Source of the DNA: CATOSD01 sp965203135
GTDB lineage: Bacteria > Chloroflexota > Dehalococcoidia > Lucifugimonadales > CATOSD01
DNA length: 64,000 nt
Direction of reading: 5' to 3'
Assembly: GCA_965203135.1 (NCBI GenBank)
Contig: CBDBBO010000001.1
Coordinates: 1,116,001-1,180,000 of the forward strand
The notes under the pieces: model-generated
Database searches by the model: none
The model's input: the letters and a program-made list of their open reading frames with translations, nothing else
What the model was told of the DNA's origin: nothing
Program-made: the position numbers and the translations under genes
Part shown: in pieces, positions 16,071 to 25,004 of the stretch
Numbering within the stretch: the first letter of the stretch is position 1
Layout of the letters: every line of letters starts with the position of its first letter

Positions 16071-16934
16071 ATGGCACAGACCACAATCGCCGTTATCGCT
16101 GACTGCGACGGTACGCTGGCCCCAGACACCACCAATCAGCTATTGGCGCACTTTGGCGTCGACCTTGACTGGTTCTGGCAAGGTCAGGTGCAGCCACTGG
16201 TTAGGGCTGGCTGGGACGAGCATCTGGCCTACTTGCAGAGGCTTCTGGACCTATCAAAGGAGGGGCAACCTCTGGAGGAATTGACCTCTGAGAAGCTCGC
16301 AGAGACTGGTAGCCAACTGGAGTTCTATTCCGGCGTTCCCGATGGCCTTATTGCTCTCCGGGAAGAAATTCAAGACGAGCCGAGGTTCAGAGATATTGGC
16401 ATCCGAGTCGAGTTCTATGTCATATCAGCCGGCATTGGTGACATGCTGCGGGCCAGCGCTTTGTCAAGAGTTGCCCATCGCATCTGGGCTTGCGATTTCT
16501 CATACGACGATTTTGGGAAAGTCAGTTACCTGAAGAATGTCGTTTCATTCACCGACAAGACCCGGTTTCTCTTCTTGGTCAACAAGGGAAGGGTTGGCGA
16601 AGAGTACTTCAACAAATCTTATGTCGTCAATGAACCTATGGACGAGGATGAACGCCCAGTACCATTCACGAACATGGTCTACGTCGGCGACGGCCCAACC
16701 GACATACCCTGTATGTCTCTTCTTACGGACAAAGGCGGCTATGTGATTGGCATCCTGGGGAAAAATGCCAACAAGGCTTGGGCGCTCGGCTACGGACGCC
16801 GGACCAACGTGACTGTTCCTCCAGAGTTTTCCCCTGGGGAACACGGATACGAACAATTGAAGGAAGCTGTTACTAACATTGCGGAGAACATTCACAACCA
16901 ACTCCGACCGCAAGGCCCAGTACCTTCCCACTAG
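16071..16934 (+). CDS. HAD-superfamily hydrolase
   Basis: The 287-residue protein opens with IAVIADCDGTLAPDTT, the DxDGT nucleophile motif of HAD phosphohydrolases. VISAGIGDMLRAS gives motif II, KTRFLFLVNKG the Lys region and VYVGDGPTDIPCM motif III/IV (GDGxTD). The cap insert between motifs I and II is about 100 residues and helical. The substrate is unknown; phosphoserine-phosphatase-like enzymes are the nearest class. I chose ATG 16071 because the motif then begins at residue 5, as usual; an in-frame GTG at 16035 would add 12 residues. Base composition is lower in GC than the M20 genes, a hint of separate origin. Confidence 0.8.
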   Translation: MAQTTIAVIADCDGTLAPDTTNQLLAHFGVDLDWFWQGQVQPLVRAGWDEHLAYLQRLLDLSKEGQPLEELTSEKLAETGSQLEFYSGVPDGLIALREEIQDEPRFRDIGIRVEFYVISAGIGDMLRASALSRVAHRIWACDFSYDDFGKVSYLKNVVSFTDKTRFLFLVNKGRVGEEYFNKSYVVNEPMDEDERPVPFTNMVYVGDGPTDIPCMSLLTDKGGYVIGILGKNANKAWALGYGRRTNVTVPPEFSPGEHGYEQLKEAVTNIAENIHNQLRPQGPVPSH

Positions 16935-16940
16935 GGGGCG

Positions 16941-16970
16941 TTCACATTCAGACTGGCAGCCTGCTACAAT
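16941..16970 (+). promoter_or_regulatory. Sigma70-type promoter
   Basis: TTCACA (16941-16946) and TACAAT (16965-16970) are separated by 18 bp, directly upstream of the small gene at 16991. Confidence 0.5.
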
Positions 16971-16990
16971 CATCGCGAGGAGGCCGAGAA

Positions 16991-17356
16991 ATGGCAATGT
17001 TGGAAACTCTACCCACGACGGACGCATTGTCTGAAGCTGCGGGTGACGCGGTTGGAAGAATATACGAGGTTGACATCGGCGATAATGCCACTGCTAACCT
17101 GTTGGCTCAGCGAAACTGGGTGCGTGTCTATCTGGAGTCTGGAGAGATGCCCGCCGCGGTGCTGCGATTCGGCTCTCTAAACTCAGGTGCGCTCTGGGTA
17201 CACGACAACCTGGTCGGAGAGTTCGCGAGAGAACCATCGGGGTCATTCGCGGTTACCGAGATAGAAGACGGGTTCAAGAAACCCTTTCCGATAACGAATA
17301 CCGACCCAATCAAGTACCTACTGGACCGCCTATTGAATGCCCGGAGAGCGCAATAA
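16991..17356 (+). CDS. Small protein of unknown function (121 aa)
   Basis: I do not recognise this protein. It has a GAGGAGG SD 7 bp before the ATG and its own promoter-like sequence, so it is likely a real gene. The predicted fold mixes short strands and helices (NWVRVYLESG, AAVLRFGSLNSGALWVHDN, GSFAVTEIEDG) with no signal peptide or membrane segment. It follows the HAD gene on the same strand and faces the convergent M1 aminopeptidase gene, whose stop is only 4 bp beyond its own. Confidence 0.6.
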   Translation: MAMLETLPTTDALSEAAGDAVGRIYEVDIGDNATANLLAQRNWVRVYLESGEMPAAVLRFGSLNSGALWVHDNLVGEFAREPSGSFAVTEIEDGFKKPFPITNTDPIKYLLDRLLNARRAQ

Positions 17357-17360
17357 CCCC

Positions 17361-19952
17361 CTACCCCCCGAACCACCCCGCCAGCTCTCCCGCGTTGCGC
17401 TCCAGCCACGCCACGTTCAGCCGCACCCGCTCCAGCGACTGGCGTATGCTCATGTCCGCCGACGGCGTCGGGTTGTCGCGGAAGAACCGCTCCACGTCCT
17501 CCAGCCGCTCCCGCGTCGTGAACCCCGACGTTATCGACACCAGCCGCATGATCTGGAATCCGCCGTCGCCGTAGCGCCGGTCGAACTCGCCCCAGTTCTC
17601 CTTCACGAACTCCCACGTCAGGTCGCGCCCCGTCCGCGTGCCCGCCGCACGCACCACCATCGTGATGGTGTCCTGCGAGCGCACTTCGTCGCCCAGCGAG
17701 CGCTCCAGCGCGTCCCGGACCAGCCCAGGCTGCTCGAACTGCGTCAGCGCCGCCAACAGCCGCACCTCCTCCTCCTGCGACGGCGCACCGCGCTTGAGAT
17801 TCCACAGCGACTCGTAAGTCCCACCGTCGCCCTGCTTGGCCGCCAGCGAGAACACGATCGACCGTATGTCCGGCCTCACGTTCGCCGGGTCGTCCACGTA
17901 CAGCCCCAGCCGTCGCGACGCCTCGGCCAGCGTCTCCGCGTCGCCGTAGCCGCCGAGCTGACCCAGCGCCGTGCTGCGCAGCAGCGGCGTCCGCGGCCCC
18001 TCGCCCTCCGCCTCGTCCCAGCCAACGCCGACGCCGATTGGCCGGAAGATACCCAGCGCGAACTCCCGGAACTTATCATAGTACGGCGCGTCCCACAGCA
18101 GCCGGTCTATGCCGCCCAGGTTCGCCGCCAGGTCCGCGCACACCGAGGCGTCCGTCTCGTTCGCGTAGGCCTCCGCCACACGCAGGAAGTCCGTGGCCGG
18201 CACGTGCCCCGCGCGCGCCAGCGCGTAGGCGTCGTTCTGAATGCCCAGCCGGTCTATCGCCGGCAGTTCGAGGTCGCGTATCGGCGCTATCAGCCGCTCC
18301 AGCTCCTCGCTCTGGTACTTCACGCGGTAGAACCCCGTCTGCGACGGGTTCACCTTCACCCACTCGTCCGGCGACTCGCTCGCCAACCGCACCGTGGCAT
18401 CCCTCTCCGACACCAGCTCGCTGGCCGGCTCCGCGACGGACGCGCTCCGCACGCTGAACGGCACGCGCCACAGCGTCGGATCGTCCTCCTCTCCCCCCTC
18501 AATGTCCTCGTACACGAACCTCCGCTGTGACAGGCTCACGTCCGCGCCGTCGTCCTGCCTGTCGACCGACACGTCCAGCACAGGGTAGCCCGTCTGCTTC
18601 ACCCAGCTATCCATGATCTCCGCCACCGGCTGGCCGGACGCCTCACCGAGCGCGTTCCACAGGTCCACCGTGCGCGCGTTGGCGTAGGCGTTCGTCGTCA
18701 GGTAGTCGTGCAGCCCGCGCCGGAACGTCTCCGCGCCCAGGAAGTTCTCCAGCATCCGCAGCACCGAGCCGCCCTTGCTGTAGCTGATCGCGTCGAAAAG
18801 CTCGCCGATCTCCGCGGGGTTGTTCACCTCCTGCTCGATCGGGTGCGAGCTCTTCAGGCCGTCCAGGCTCAGCGCGGTGTTCGTGTCCGACGAGACGAAC
18901 TGCGTCCACATCTCCCACTCCGGGAATAGCGCGTCCACCGCCTTGTCGCCCATCCACGACGCGAAGCTCTCGTTGAGCCACAGGTCGTTCCACCACGCCA
19001 TCGTCACCAGGTCACCGAACCACATGTGCGCCATCTCGTGCGAGATGATCGCCGCCACTATCTGCCTTGTGAGCGTCGAGCTGTTCTCCTCGTCGACCAG
19101 CAGCGCCACCTCCCGGTACGTGATCGCGCCCCAGTTCTCCATCGCGCCCGCCGCGAAGTCCGGTATGGCCAGGTGGTCCAGCTTGGGCAACGGGAACGGG
19201 ATGCCGAAGTAGTCGTTGAAGTAGTCCAGCAGCTTGATGGACGTCTCCAGCGCGTACAGCCCCTGCTCCTCCTTGCCGCTGGTGGCCCACACGCGGATCA
19301 GCGTGCCGCTGTCCGCGCGCCGCTCCACAGACTTCAGGTCGCCCACCACGAACGCGAGCAGGTACGTGGACATGATCGGCGACTCCGCGAACCGCACCGT
19401 CTTCACGCCGCCTTCCCCGGCCTCCTCGCTCACGATGGGCATGTTGGACACCGCCACCAGGTCGGCGGGAATCCGCAGCGTGACCTCGAACGTCGCCTTA
19501 AGAGACGGCTCGTCCCAGCACGGGAAGGCGAGGCGCGCGTCCGTGGACTCGAACTGCGTCGTCGCCATCACCCGCTCGCGACCGTCCGCGCCGGTGTAGC
19601 TGCTGCGGTAGAAGCCGCGCAGCCGGTCGTTCAACTCGCCCGTGAACGCTATGTCCAGCCGGGCCTCGCCCGCGGCCAGCTCCCCGCCAAAGTCGAACGC
19701 GACCGTCTCCTCGCCCTCGTCGTACTCGATGCCCGAAGCGGCGCGTTCGCCGCCGTCCGCCGTACTCAGCGAGCACGACTTCACGTCGATCTCGGCGCAG
19801 TTGAGCACGATCCTCGACGTCGGCTCCAGTATCTCGACGTCAATCGACACCTGCCCCTCGAAGGTGAACGCCTCCAGGTCGGGCGTCAGCGTCAGGTCAT
19901 ACCGGGTGGGCCGCACGTCCCTCGGCAAAGCGACCGCGTTGGATTCAGGCAT
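17361..19952 (-). CDS. pepN: M1-family zinc aminopeptidase
   Basis: The 863-residue protein is full length for the ERAP/PepN-like M1 family. It has GAMENWG at about 268 (substrate amino-terminus recognition), the zinc motif HEMAHMWFGDLVTMAWWNDLWLNES, i.e. HExxH-18-E, at about 303-326, a downstream Tyr in AISYSKGGSVLRM and a C-terminal helical ERAP1_C-like domain. It removes N-terminal amino acids from peptides, probably in the cytoplasm since no signal peptide is visible. The start ATG is preceded by GAGAGGATAG. The gene is transcribed towards the small gene at 16991. Confidence 0.93.
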   Translation of the reverse strand: MPESNAVALPRDVRPTRYDLTLTPDLEAFTFEGQVSIDVEILEPTSRIVLNCAEIDVKSCSLSTADGGERAASGIEYDEGEETVAFDFGGELAAGEARLDIAFTGELNDRLRGFYRSSYTGADGRERVMATTQFESTDARLAFPCWDEPSLKATFEVTLRIPADLVAVSNMPIVSEEAGEGGVKTVRFAESPIMSTYLLAFVVGDLKSVERRADSGTLIRVWATSGKEEQGLYALETSIKLLDYFNDYFGIPFPLPKLDHLAIPDFAAGAMENWGAITYREVALLVDEENSSTLTRQIVAAIISHEMAHMWFGDLVTMAWWNDLWLNESFASWMGDKAVDALFPEWEMWTQFVSSDTNTALSLDGLKSSHPIEQEVNNPAEIGELFDAISYSKGGSVLRMLENFLGAETFRRGLHDYLTTNAYANARTVDLWNALGEASGQPVAEIMDSWVKQTGYPVLDVSVDRQDDGADVSLSQRRFVYEDIEGGEEDDPTLWRVPFSVRSASVAEPASELVSERDATVRLASESPDEWVKVNPSQTGFYRVKYQSEELERLIAPIRDLELPAIDRLGIQNDAYALARAGHVPATDFLRVAEAYANETDASVCADLAANLGGIDRLLWDAPYYDKFREFALGIFRPIGVGVGWDEAEGEGPRTPLLRSTALGQLGGYGDAETLAEASRRLGLYVDDPANVRPDIRSIVFSLAAKQGDGGTYESLWNLKRGAPSQEEEVRLLAALTQFEQPGLVRDALERSLGDEVRSQDTITMVVRAAGTRTGRDLTWEFVKENWGEFDRRYGDGGFQIMRLVSITSGFTTRERLEDVERFFRDNPTPSADMSIRQSLERVRLNVAWLERNAGELAGWFGG

Positions 19953-19991
19953 TTTCTATCCTCTCTCAGTAAGATGCTAGACGCGGCTGTT

Positions 19992-20768
19992 CTAAGCCCC
20001 CGTCCAGTTCGGCTGGCGCTTCTCGGCGAACGCCTTCGGACCCTCGATCCGGTCGGCGGACTCGATTGACTTCTGCGTCTCGGTGTAGTTCAGGTTGAAG
20101 GCCACGTCGAAGGGCAGGTCCAGGCCGGTAATCGCCATCTGCTTGCTCGCGCGGATGCTCAGCGGCGCGGACTCCAGAATCTCCTCGGCCCAGCGCTGCG
20201 CGGTCGGCATGAGATCGGCCAGCGGCACGACCTCGTTGACCAGCCCTATCCGGTACGCCTCCCGCGCGGAGATTCGCCGCGCGGTCAGCATCATGCCCAT
20301 GGCTATCTTGTGCGGCACGTGGCGCGGCAGGCGGTGGACGCCGCCCGCGCCCGCGAACAGACCCACGCGCGGCTCCGGCAGCCCCACCTCGGCGTGGTCA
20401 GCGGCGATGATGATGTCGCACGCCATCGCCAGCTCCAGGCCGCCGCCCAGCGCGTACCCGTTCACCGCCGCGATTATCGGCTTCCAGCACTCGAACCCCG
20501 TAGTTATCCCGCCGAACGGCGCTCTCGGGCCGGGCCGCGCCCCGCCGTGCTGCGCCGTGTACACCAGGTCGTTTCCGGCGCTGAAGGCGCGCTCCCCCGT
20601 GCCGGTGAGGATCGCCACCCAGGCGTCCGGATCCTCTCGAAACTCGGTGAAAGCGTCCAGCAACTCCTGGTTAGCGTACGGATGCAGCGCGTTCAACCGC
20701 TCCGGCCGCTGGATCGTCACGTAGACAATCCGCCCCTTCTTCTCGTAGCTGATGAATTCGTAACCCAA
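19992..20768 (-). CDS. Enoyl-CoA hydratase/isomerase family protein
   Basis: The 258-residue crotonase-fold protein has ERLNALHPY, the oxyanion-hole segments FSAGND and ALGGGLELAMACD, and PEPRVGLFAGAGG with the Glu region used for catalysis. It would hydrate or isomerise an acyl-CoA. I place the start at TTG 20768 because AAGGAG lies 7 bp upstream. A longer frame to 20846 reads straight through a spacer repeat (HPHPSPLPSRERG) and is not a credible N-terminus. The exact substrate cannot be told. Confidence 0.88.
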   Translation of the reverse strand: MGYEFISYEKKGRIVYVTIQRPERLNALHPYANQELLDAFTEFREDPDAWVAILTGTGERAFSAGNDLVYTAQHGGARPGPRAPFGGITTGFECWKPIIAAVNGYALGGGLELAMACDIIIAADHAEVGLPEPRVGLFAGAGGVHRLPRHVPHKIAMGMMLTARRISAREAYRIGLVNEVVPLADLMPTAQRWAEEILESAPLSIRASKQMAITGLDLPFDVAFNLNYTETQKSIESADRIEGPKAFAEKRQPNWTGA

Positions 20769-20785
20769 AAACTCGCTCCTTATCT

Positions 20786-20826
20786 GCCCCCTCTCCCTCG
20801 ATGGGAGAGGGCTGGGGTGAGGGTGT
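20786..20826. repeat. Dispersed CTCTCCCTCGATGGGAGAG repeat
   Basis: CCCTCTCCCTCGATGGGAGAGGG followed by GGGTGAGGGTG is the second spacer-repeat subfamily. Other copies lie at 22704, 39570 and 63693. It separates the crotonase and nitroreductase genes. Confidence 0.75.
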
Positions 20827-20874
20827 ACCGCCCCTGTCATCGTCAATCCCGCGAAAGCGGAAACCCAGGGAGGA

Positions 20875-21504
20875 CTAGGCCGGCGCCCCGCCCCACCGTT
20901 CCCAGCTCGTGATCTCGTCCACCGGCGCGCGGCGCGTCGGGCCGTAGCGGTAGCCCGCCTGCGGGACGCCGATGGGCAGCAGAGCCGCCGTCTCCACGTT
21001 GTCCGGTATCCCCAGGATCCCCTTGATCTCGTCCTCGTACCGCTTGTGCAACGTCGTTATCACGCTCCCCAGACCCAGCCCCCGCGCCGCCAGCAGCATG
21101 TTCTGCACGGCGGGGTAGATCGACGAGCCGCGCGACATCGTGCTGGCCGTGCCGTCGTGCTCGATGCACGCCATGATCAGCACCGGCGCGTCCGCCATCG
21201 TCTCGGCCAGGTGTGTCGCCGACGCCCGGACGTGCGTCTGGATGTCCGATTCCCGCTCTGCGCGGCTGCCGTAGGCGCGCTCCCACGACTGCCAGTAGTA
21301 CTCCGCGATGCGGCGCTTCGTGTCCGCGTCCCGAATCACCAGAAAGTGCCAGCGCTGGCTGTTCCCCCCGCTCGGCGCCTTGGACCCCGCCTCGATGAGC
21401 TTCCGCACCGTCTCGTCGGACACCGGCTCATCGGTGTAATGTCGAATCGCCCGCTGCGTGTACATGGCCTCGAAAAGGCCGATCTCGCTCTCCGTCCCGC
21501 TCAT
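20875..21504 (-). CDS. Nitroreductase family protein
   Basis: The 209-residue protein matches FMN-dependent nitroreductases: TQRAIRHYTDEPV near the N-terminus (phosphate-binding Arg), APSGGNSQRWHFLVI (FMN-binding Ser/Asn), a central helix AVQNMLLAARGLGLGSVITT and LLPIGVPQAGYRYGPTRRAP. It reduces nitro compounds, quinones or similar with NAD(P)H in the cytoplasm. It sits between an enoyl-CoA hydratase and a divergent LLM oxidoreductase; a catabolic role with these is possible but not shown. Confidence 0.88.
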   Translation of the reverse strand: MSGTESEIGLFEAMYTQRAIRHYTDEPVSDETVRKLIEAGSKAPSGGNSQRWHFLVIRDADTKRRIAEYYWQSWERAYGSRAERESDIQTHVRASATHLAETMADAPVLIMACIEHDGTASTMSRGSSIYPAVQNMLLAARGLGLGSVITTLHKRYEDEIKGILGIPDNVETAALLPIGVPQAGYRYGPTRRAPVDEITSWERWGGAPA

Positions 21505-21667
21505 GTCTGAACCATCCTTATCGTGTCGTGAATTCCGCCCTCAGGCGGCTGCCCGCATTATAGCCGATTTTCCGGCCTCCTAGCCCCACACCCGCGCCAG
21601 GGCTACTAGGGCCTATCCCCCTATGTTAGAATTGACGCCATCGAAACCAGAGAACGGAGGCCGGCAA

Positions 21668-22687
21668 GTGAGAGTTGGTTCAGGAAGAGAAGCAGGCTCC
21701 CTCGCGGAAGTTCCCGCCGCGGTCCGACGCGCCGAAGACCTCGGCTACGACTTCTTCAGCTCCAGCGAGACCCAACACAATCCCTTCCTGTCGGTGACGC
21801 TCGCCGCCGAGCACTCCGAGCGCGTCGAGTTGCGCACCTCCATCGCGCTGGCGTTCGCCCGCAGCCCCATGGACACCGCCTACACCGCCTGGGACCTGCA
21901 GGCCCAGTCCGACGGCAGGTTCGTGCTCGGCCTCGGCAGCCAGGTGCGCGGCCACATCGTCCGCCGCTTCAACATGCCTTGGTCCCCGCCCGCGCGCCGC
22001 ATGAGAGACTACGTGCTCGCCCTCCGCGCCATCTGGGACTGCTTCCAGAACAACACCCGGCTCGACTACAAGAGCGAGAGCTACAACTTCAACCTGATGC
22101 CGCCCAACTTCAACCCTGGGCCTATCGAGCACCCCGACATCAAGGTGTGCCTCGCCGCCGTCAACACCTACATGATGCGTGTTGCCGGAGAGGTAGCCGA
22201 CGGCGTGTTCCTGCACGGCTTCAACACCCCAAAGCACACCCGCGAGGTGATCCTGCCCAACATCGAGCGCGGCCTGCAAAAGGCCGGACGCACCCTGGAC
22301 GAGCTCGACATCAGCGGCGGCGGTTTCGTTATCACCGGCGCCTCCGAGGAGGAGATCTCCGCCAACACCGAGCGCGCCCGCAACCAGATCGCCTTCTACG
22401 CCTCCACCCGCGCCTACGCGCCCGTGATGAACACCCACGGCTGGAACGACACCGCCCAGAAGCTCTATCGCATGTCCGTGGATAACCGCTGGGGCGAGAT
22501 GGGCGCGGAGATCACCGACGAGATGCTGGGCGAGTTCGCCGTGATCGGCCACTACGACAGCATCATCGACCAGATCAAGGAGCGCTTCGGCGAGTTCGAC
22601 ACCTCGTTCAGCTTCTCCATCCCGGTGCGCTCCCCCGAAGACGAAGAGCGCCTGCGCTGGATGATCAAGAGCCTCCAGGAGGGCTAA
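21668..22687 (+). CDS. LLM-class flavin/F420-dependent oxidoreductase
   Basis: The 339-residue TIM-barrel protein belongs to the luciferase-like monooxygenase superfamily, closest to the TIGR03617-type F420 group. Landmarks are VRRAEDLGYDFFSSSETQHNPF, RVELRTSIALAFARSPM, GRFVLGLGSQVRGH and CLAAVNTYMMRVAGEVADGVFLHGF. I chose GTG 21668, which follows GGAGG, rather than the in-frame ATG 21623; the latter overlaps TATGTTAGAAT, which looks like the -10 element. The substrate is unknown. Several LLM genes per region are typical of SAR202-like genomes. Confidence 0.85.
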   Translation: MRVGSGREAGSLAEVPAAVRRAEDLGYDFFSSSETQHNPFLSVTLAAEHSERVELRTSIALAFARSPMDTAYTAWDLQAQSDGRFVLGLGSQVRGHIVRRFNMPWSPPARRMRDYVLALRAIWDCFQNNTRLDYKSESYNFNLMPPNFNPGPIEHPDIKVCLAAVNTYMMRVAGEVADGVFLHGFNTPKHTREVILPNIERGLQKAGRTLDELDISGGGFVITGASEEEISANTERARNQIAFYASTRAYAPVMNTHGWNDTAQKLYRMSVDNRWGEMGAEITDEMLGEFAVIGHYDSIIDQIKERFGEFDTSFSFSIPVRSPEDEERLRWMIKSLQEG

Positions 22688-22702
22688 CCCCCGCCGCGCC
22701 AG

Positions 22703-22742
22703 TCCCCTCTCCCTTGATGGGAGAGGGTCAGGGTGAGGGTGA
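22703..22742. repeat. Dispersed CTCTCCCTTGATGGGAGAG repeat
   Basis: CCCCTCTCCCTTGATGGGAGAGG, then GTCAGGGTGAGGGTG, lies between the LLM and MBL genes. Confidence 0.75.
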
Positions 22743-22768
22743 CAAAGCCGCATCCCCACGGGAGAACT

Positions 22769-23401
22769 ATGGAAGTAACCTGGCTTGGCCACTCGGCCCT
22801 TCAGATCAGGGGAACCCAGGTAACCCTGATAACCGACCCCTACGCCGACACGCTGGGCATTTCGATGGGCCGGCGCGAGGCCGACGTGGTCACGGTCAGC
22901 AACCCGCATCCCCACCACTCCAACGCCGCCGCCATCGACGGCAACCCCAGGGTCATCGCCGGCCCCGGCGAGTACGAGATCGCCAACTTCTACATCACCG
23001 GCTTCGGCACTCGCGGCCGCGACTCCGAGGGCGAGCGGCAGGTCAACACCGTCTACACCTACCGCGCCGAGGGGCTGACCCTTTGCCACCTCGGCGACCT
23101 CAGCGCCAACCCCACGCCGACGGAGGTGAACGAGCTTAGCCAGGCCGACGTGCTGTTCGCCCCAGCGGGCGGCCAGTGCACCCTGGACGCCTCCCGTATC
23201 GCCCAGCTCGTGCGCACCATCGAGCCGCGCATACTCGTGCCCGTGCACTACAGGTACGACGACGTGGACGTGGAGTTGGACCCGCTGGACAAGCTTCTCA
23301 GCGAGTTCGGCATCACCGAGCTATCCCCCCAGCCGCGCCTCAACGTCACCGCCACCAACCTCCCCGGCGAGCTCCGCATCACCGCCCTCCAGATACGCTA
23401 G
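22769..23401 (+). CDS. MBL-fold metallo-hydrolase
   Basis: The 210-residue protein resembles UlaG-like metallo-beta-lactamase-fold hydrolases: VTWLGHSALQI, TLITDPYAD and VTVSNPHPHHSNAAAI, where the usual THxHxDH metal motif is reduced to PHPHHS. CHLGDLSANPT gives the next Asp and LVPVHYRYDD the last His. The altered first motif may mean a single-metal or different activity. I placed the start at ATG 22769 behind GGGAG; the in-frame ATG at 22733 lies in a spacer repeat. The last 53 bp (23351-23403) recur at 24021-24073 beyond two small cargo genes. Confidence 0.82.
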   Translation: MEVTWLGHSALQIRGTQVTLITDPYADTLGISMGRREADVVTVSNPHPHHSNAAAIDGNPRVIAGPGEYEIANFYITGFGTRGRDSEGERQVNTVYTYRAEGLTLCHLGDLSANPTPTEVNELSQADVLFAPAGGQCTLDASRIAQLVRTIEPRILVPVHYRYDDVDVELDPLDKLLSEFGITELSPQPRLNVTATNLPGELRITALQIR

Positions 23402-23403
23402 CG
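23351..23403 (+). repeat. Direct repeat, copy 1: 3' end of MBL gene
   Basis: The final 17 codons and stop of the MBL gene align without gaps to 24021-24073, with 4 mismatches in 53 bp. Confidence 0.88.
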
Positions 23404-23497
23404 CGAGGGGGCATCAAGAGTCCCTTCCCCCTTGCTAGGGGAAAGCAAGGGCGAGAATCGCGCGGCGCCCGCGCCACAATTGAATGGAGTCTTGACT

Positions 23498-23773
23498 ATG
23501 AATCTGTTCATAATCTTCTTCGACAAAGCGATAACTGACGAAATCGAGAACGAAGTGAAGTCTAACCCACTCGTTCGCGACTCCTTCAGGCTGTCCGACC
23601 ACAACATGCTGATTCAGAGCTACGTGGACAATCCCAAGCCGCTTGGCGAAAGCCTCGGGATAAGCGGAGAATCGGGCACGTCTCAAGTGGGCGTGCTGTT
23701 CAATCTGATAGGCTCGTACCACGGCTACTATGACTCTGCCTTGTGGAAATGGCTTGAGGCGGTTCGGGTATGA
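23498..23773 (+). CDS. Small protein of unknown function (91 aa), cargo gene
   Basis: I do not recognise this protein. The chosen ATG 23498 gives MNLFIIFFDKAITDEIENEV and ends with LWKWLEAVRV. It looks like a small alpha/beta protein with an N-terminal hydrophobic strand (NLFIIFF), a helix and a central SQVGVLFNLIGSYHGYYDSA region, but no known motif. The stop overlaps the next start by 4 bp (ATGA), so the two genes form an operon. Both lie between the two copies of the MBL gene 3' end. An in-frame ATG at 23432 lies in a spacer repeat and is unlikely. Confidence 0.6.
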   Translation: MNLFIIFFDKAITDEIENEVKSNPLVRDSFRLSDHNMLIQSYVDNPKPLGESLGISGESGTSQVGVLFNLIGSYHGYYDSALWKWLEAVRV

Positions 23774-24000
23774 CTCCTGAGGGGCCTGACGCTAGAGATA
23801 TAAGAGGCTACACCTACCACGTTGAACGCCTCGATGACGTCAGCACGCGGCTCGCGCGCCTGGAAGGAAGAATGGACCTGATGGCCTCCAGAGAGGACGT
23901 CGCCAACGCCAAGTACAGCATGACCTTGGCGTGGATTGGCATCGCGGTCGCTGTGTTAGTCGGCGCCGTGAGCATCGCGGTCAGATTCTGGCCGGGCTAA
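23770..24000 (+). CDS. Small single-pass membrane protein (76 aa), cargo gene
   Basis: The protein has a soluble N-terminal half with a likely coiled-coil (VERLDDVSTRLARLEGRMDLMASREDV) and one C-terminal transmembrane helix (LAWIGIAVAVLVGAVSIAV). This tail-anchored layout often serves as a membrane tether or regulatory partner. It overlaps the preceding gene by 4 bp, so the two products may act together. It is the last gene before the duplicated MBL 3' end. Confidence 0.6.
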   Translation: MTPEGPDARDIRGYTYHVERLDDVSTRLARLEGRMDLMASREDVANAKYSMTLAWIGIAVAVLVGAVSIAVRFWPG

Positions 24001-24020
24001 CGGCCGCCGCCTCTTCTTTG

Positions 24021-24073
24021 GCCACCAACCTCCACGCCGAGCTCCGCATCACCGCCCTCCAGATTCGTTAGCG
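24021..24073 (+). pseudogene. Orphan copy of MBL gene 3' end
   Basis: The segment encodes ATNLHAELRITALQIR followed by TAG, matching the MBL protein end (ATNLPGELRITALQIR) at 49 of 53 bases. It has no upstream gene of its own and marks the right border of the two-gene insert. Confidence 0.85.
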
Positions 24074-24166
24074 AACCTCTGAACAACTTGCTGTAACGGG
24101 GATGAGGTTGATTCATCCCGAGCCTGATATAGGAACGAGTCAGTTCAACCGGAAGAGGGGTTTAAG

Positions 24167-24949
24167 TTGTACCCCCACGATGCAGCAAAGACGGAACGCG
24201 GCATCCGTGCGGCCATAATCGGCGCTGTCGCTGGTATCATCCCCGCAATAGGCCTCGGCTGCGTGCGAGTCCTCAACAGTGAGCCCCCGGAGGTAGCCGC
24301 TCAGCTTGCCGGCAACATCGCCTTCGCCTTGGTGTACGTCTCACCATACCTGCTTGCCCTCATAGCATCCGGAGCGCGGGACCCAGGAGTCCGTGGAGGC
24401 CTCCTGGCGGCTATCGGACTCCTCTCACTCGTAGCCAGCTTCTCAACCTTCTCACTTGCCTCAGTAGTCTTGCTGCCCGCGACCTTCGTACTCTGGTTCT
24501 CCGCCGCCAGGAGCCTCGCAGCATCGGGCAGACCTCTGGCAACCTCCGTTCCCGCCGCGGTCGCAGGGTTGCTCATCGTCTCGACCGTGGCATTTGGCTT
24601 CTTTGCACTTTGGGGAATCCAGGACGACGAGGACCGGTGTTGGGTACTGTCTTATGACTCCGACGGACAGGCACGCTGGGAGTCTCGGCCAAACGTCGGG
24701 GAGCCTGGAAGGCTCAACCCCGGACCCCTGAGCGGCGGTCCCGCGATGGTGAGCTACGACGGTGGTGTGACGTGGCAGAGCGAAGGCCCCTTGGTAGGCC
24801 CCCGCAGCCTCTGCACCAGCGACATCATCACCAACACGGAAGCCGCCCTGGGCATGGGACCCGTAGTCACCGCCCTTTTGGCCATGCTGTTCCTCTCACG
24901 CCTGCGATGGCCGCCAGGCGGCCATCCGGTCAGGACAGCGCCGCCCTAG
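24167..24949 (+). CDS. Multi-pass membrane protein of unknown function
   Basis: The 260-residue protein has hydrophobic segments at about 14-33, 46-66, 78-98, 100-115, 128-152 and 232-248, about six passes. A soluble loop between the last two contains CWVLSYDSDGQARWESRP and CTSDIITN. It does not match a transporter family I know. It starts at TTG 24167 with GGAAGAGG about 10 bp upstream. It lies just outside the MBL remnant, in a patch of unknown genes, so it may be accessory too. Confidence 0.6.
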   Translation: MYPHDAAKTERGIRAAIIGAVAGIIPAIGLGCVRVLNSEPPEVAAQLAGNIAFALVYVSPYLLALIASGARDPGVRGGLLAAIGLLSLVASFSTFSLASVVLLPATFVLWFSAARSLAASGRPLATSVPAAVAGLLIVSTVAFGFFALWGIQDDEDRCWVLSYDSDGQARWESRPNVGEPGRLNPGPLSGGPAMVSYDGGVTWQSEGPLVGPRSLCTSDIITNTEAALGMGPVVTALLAMLFLSRLRWPPGGHPVRTAPP

Positions 24950-25004
24950 TCCGCCCCAGCACCGCCAGCCCACCACACCGAAACCCCAACGCCTGCTCCC
25001 ACAC

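Noticed and set aside
20769..20846. N-terminal extension of the enoyl-CoA hydratase
   Set aside because: It reads through a spacer repeat (HPHPSPLPSRERG) and the SD lies in front of TTG 20768.
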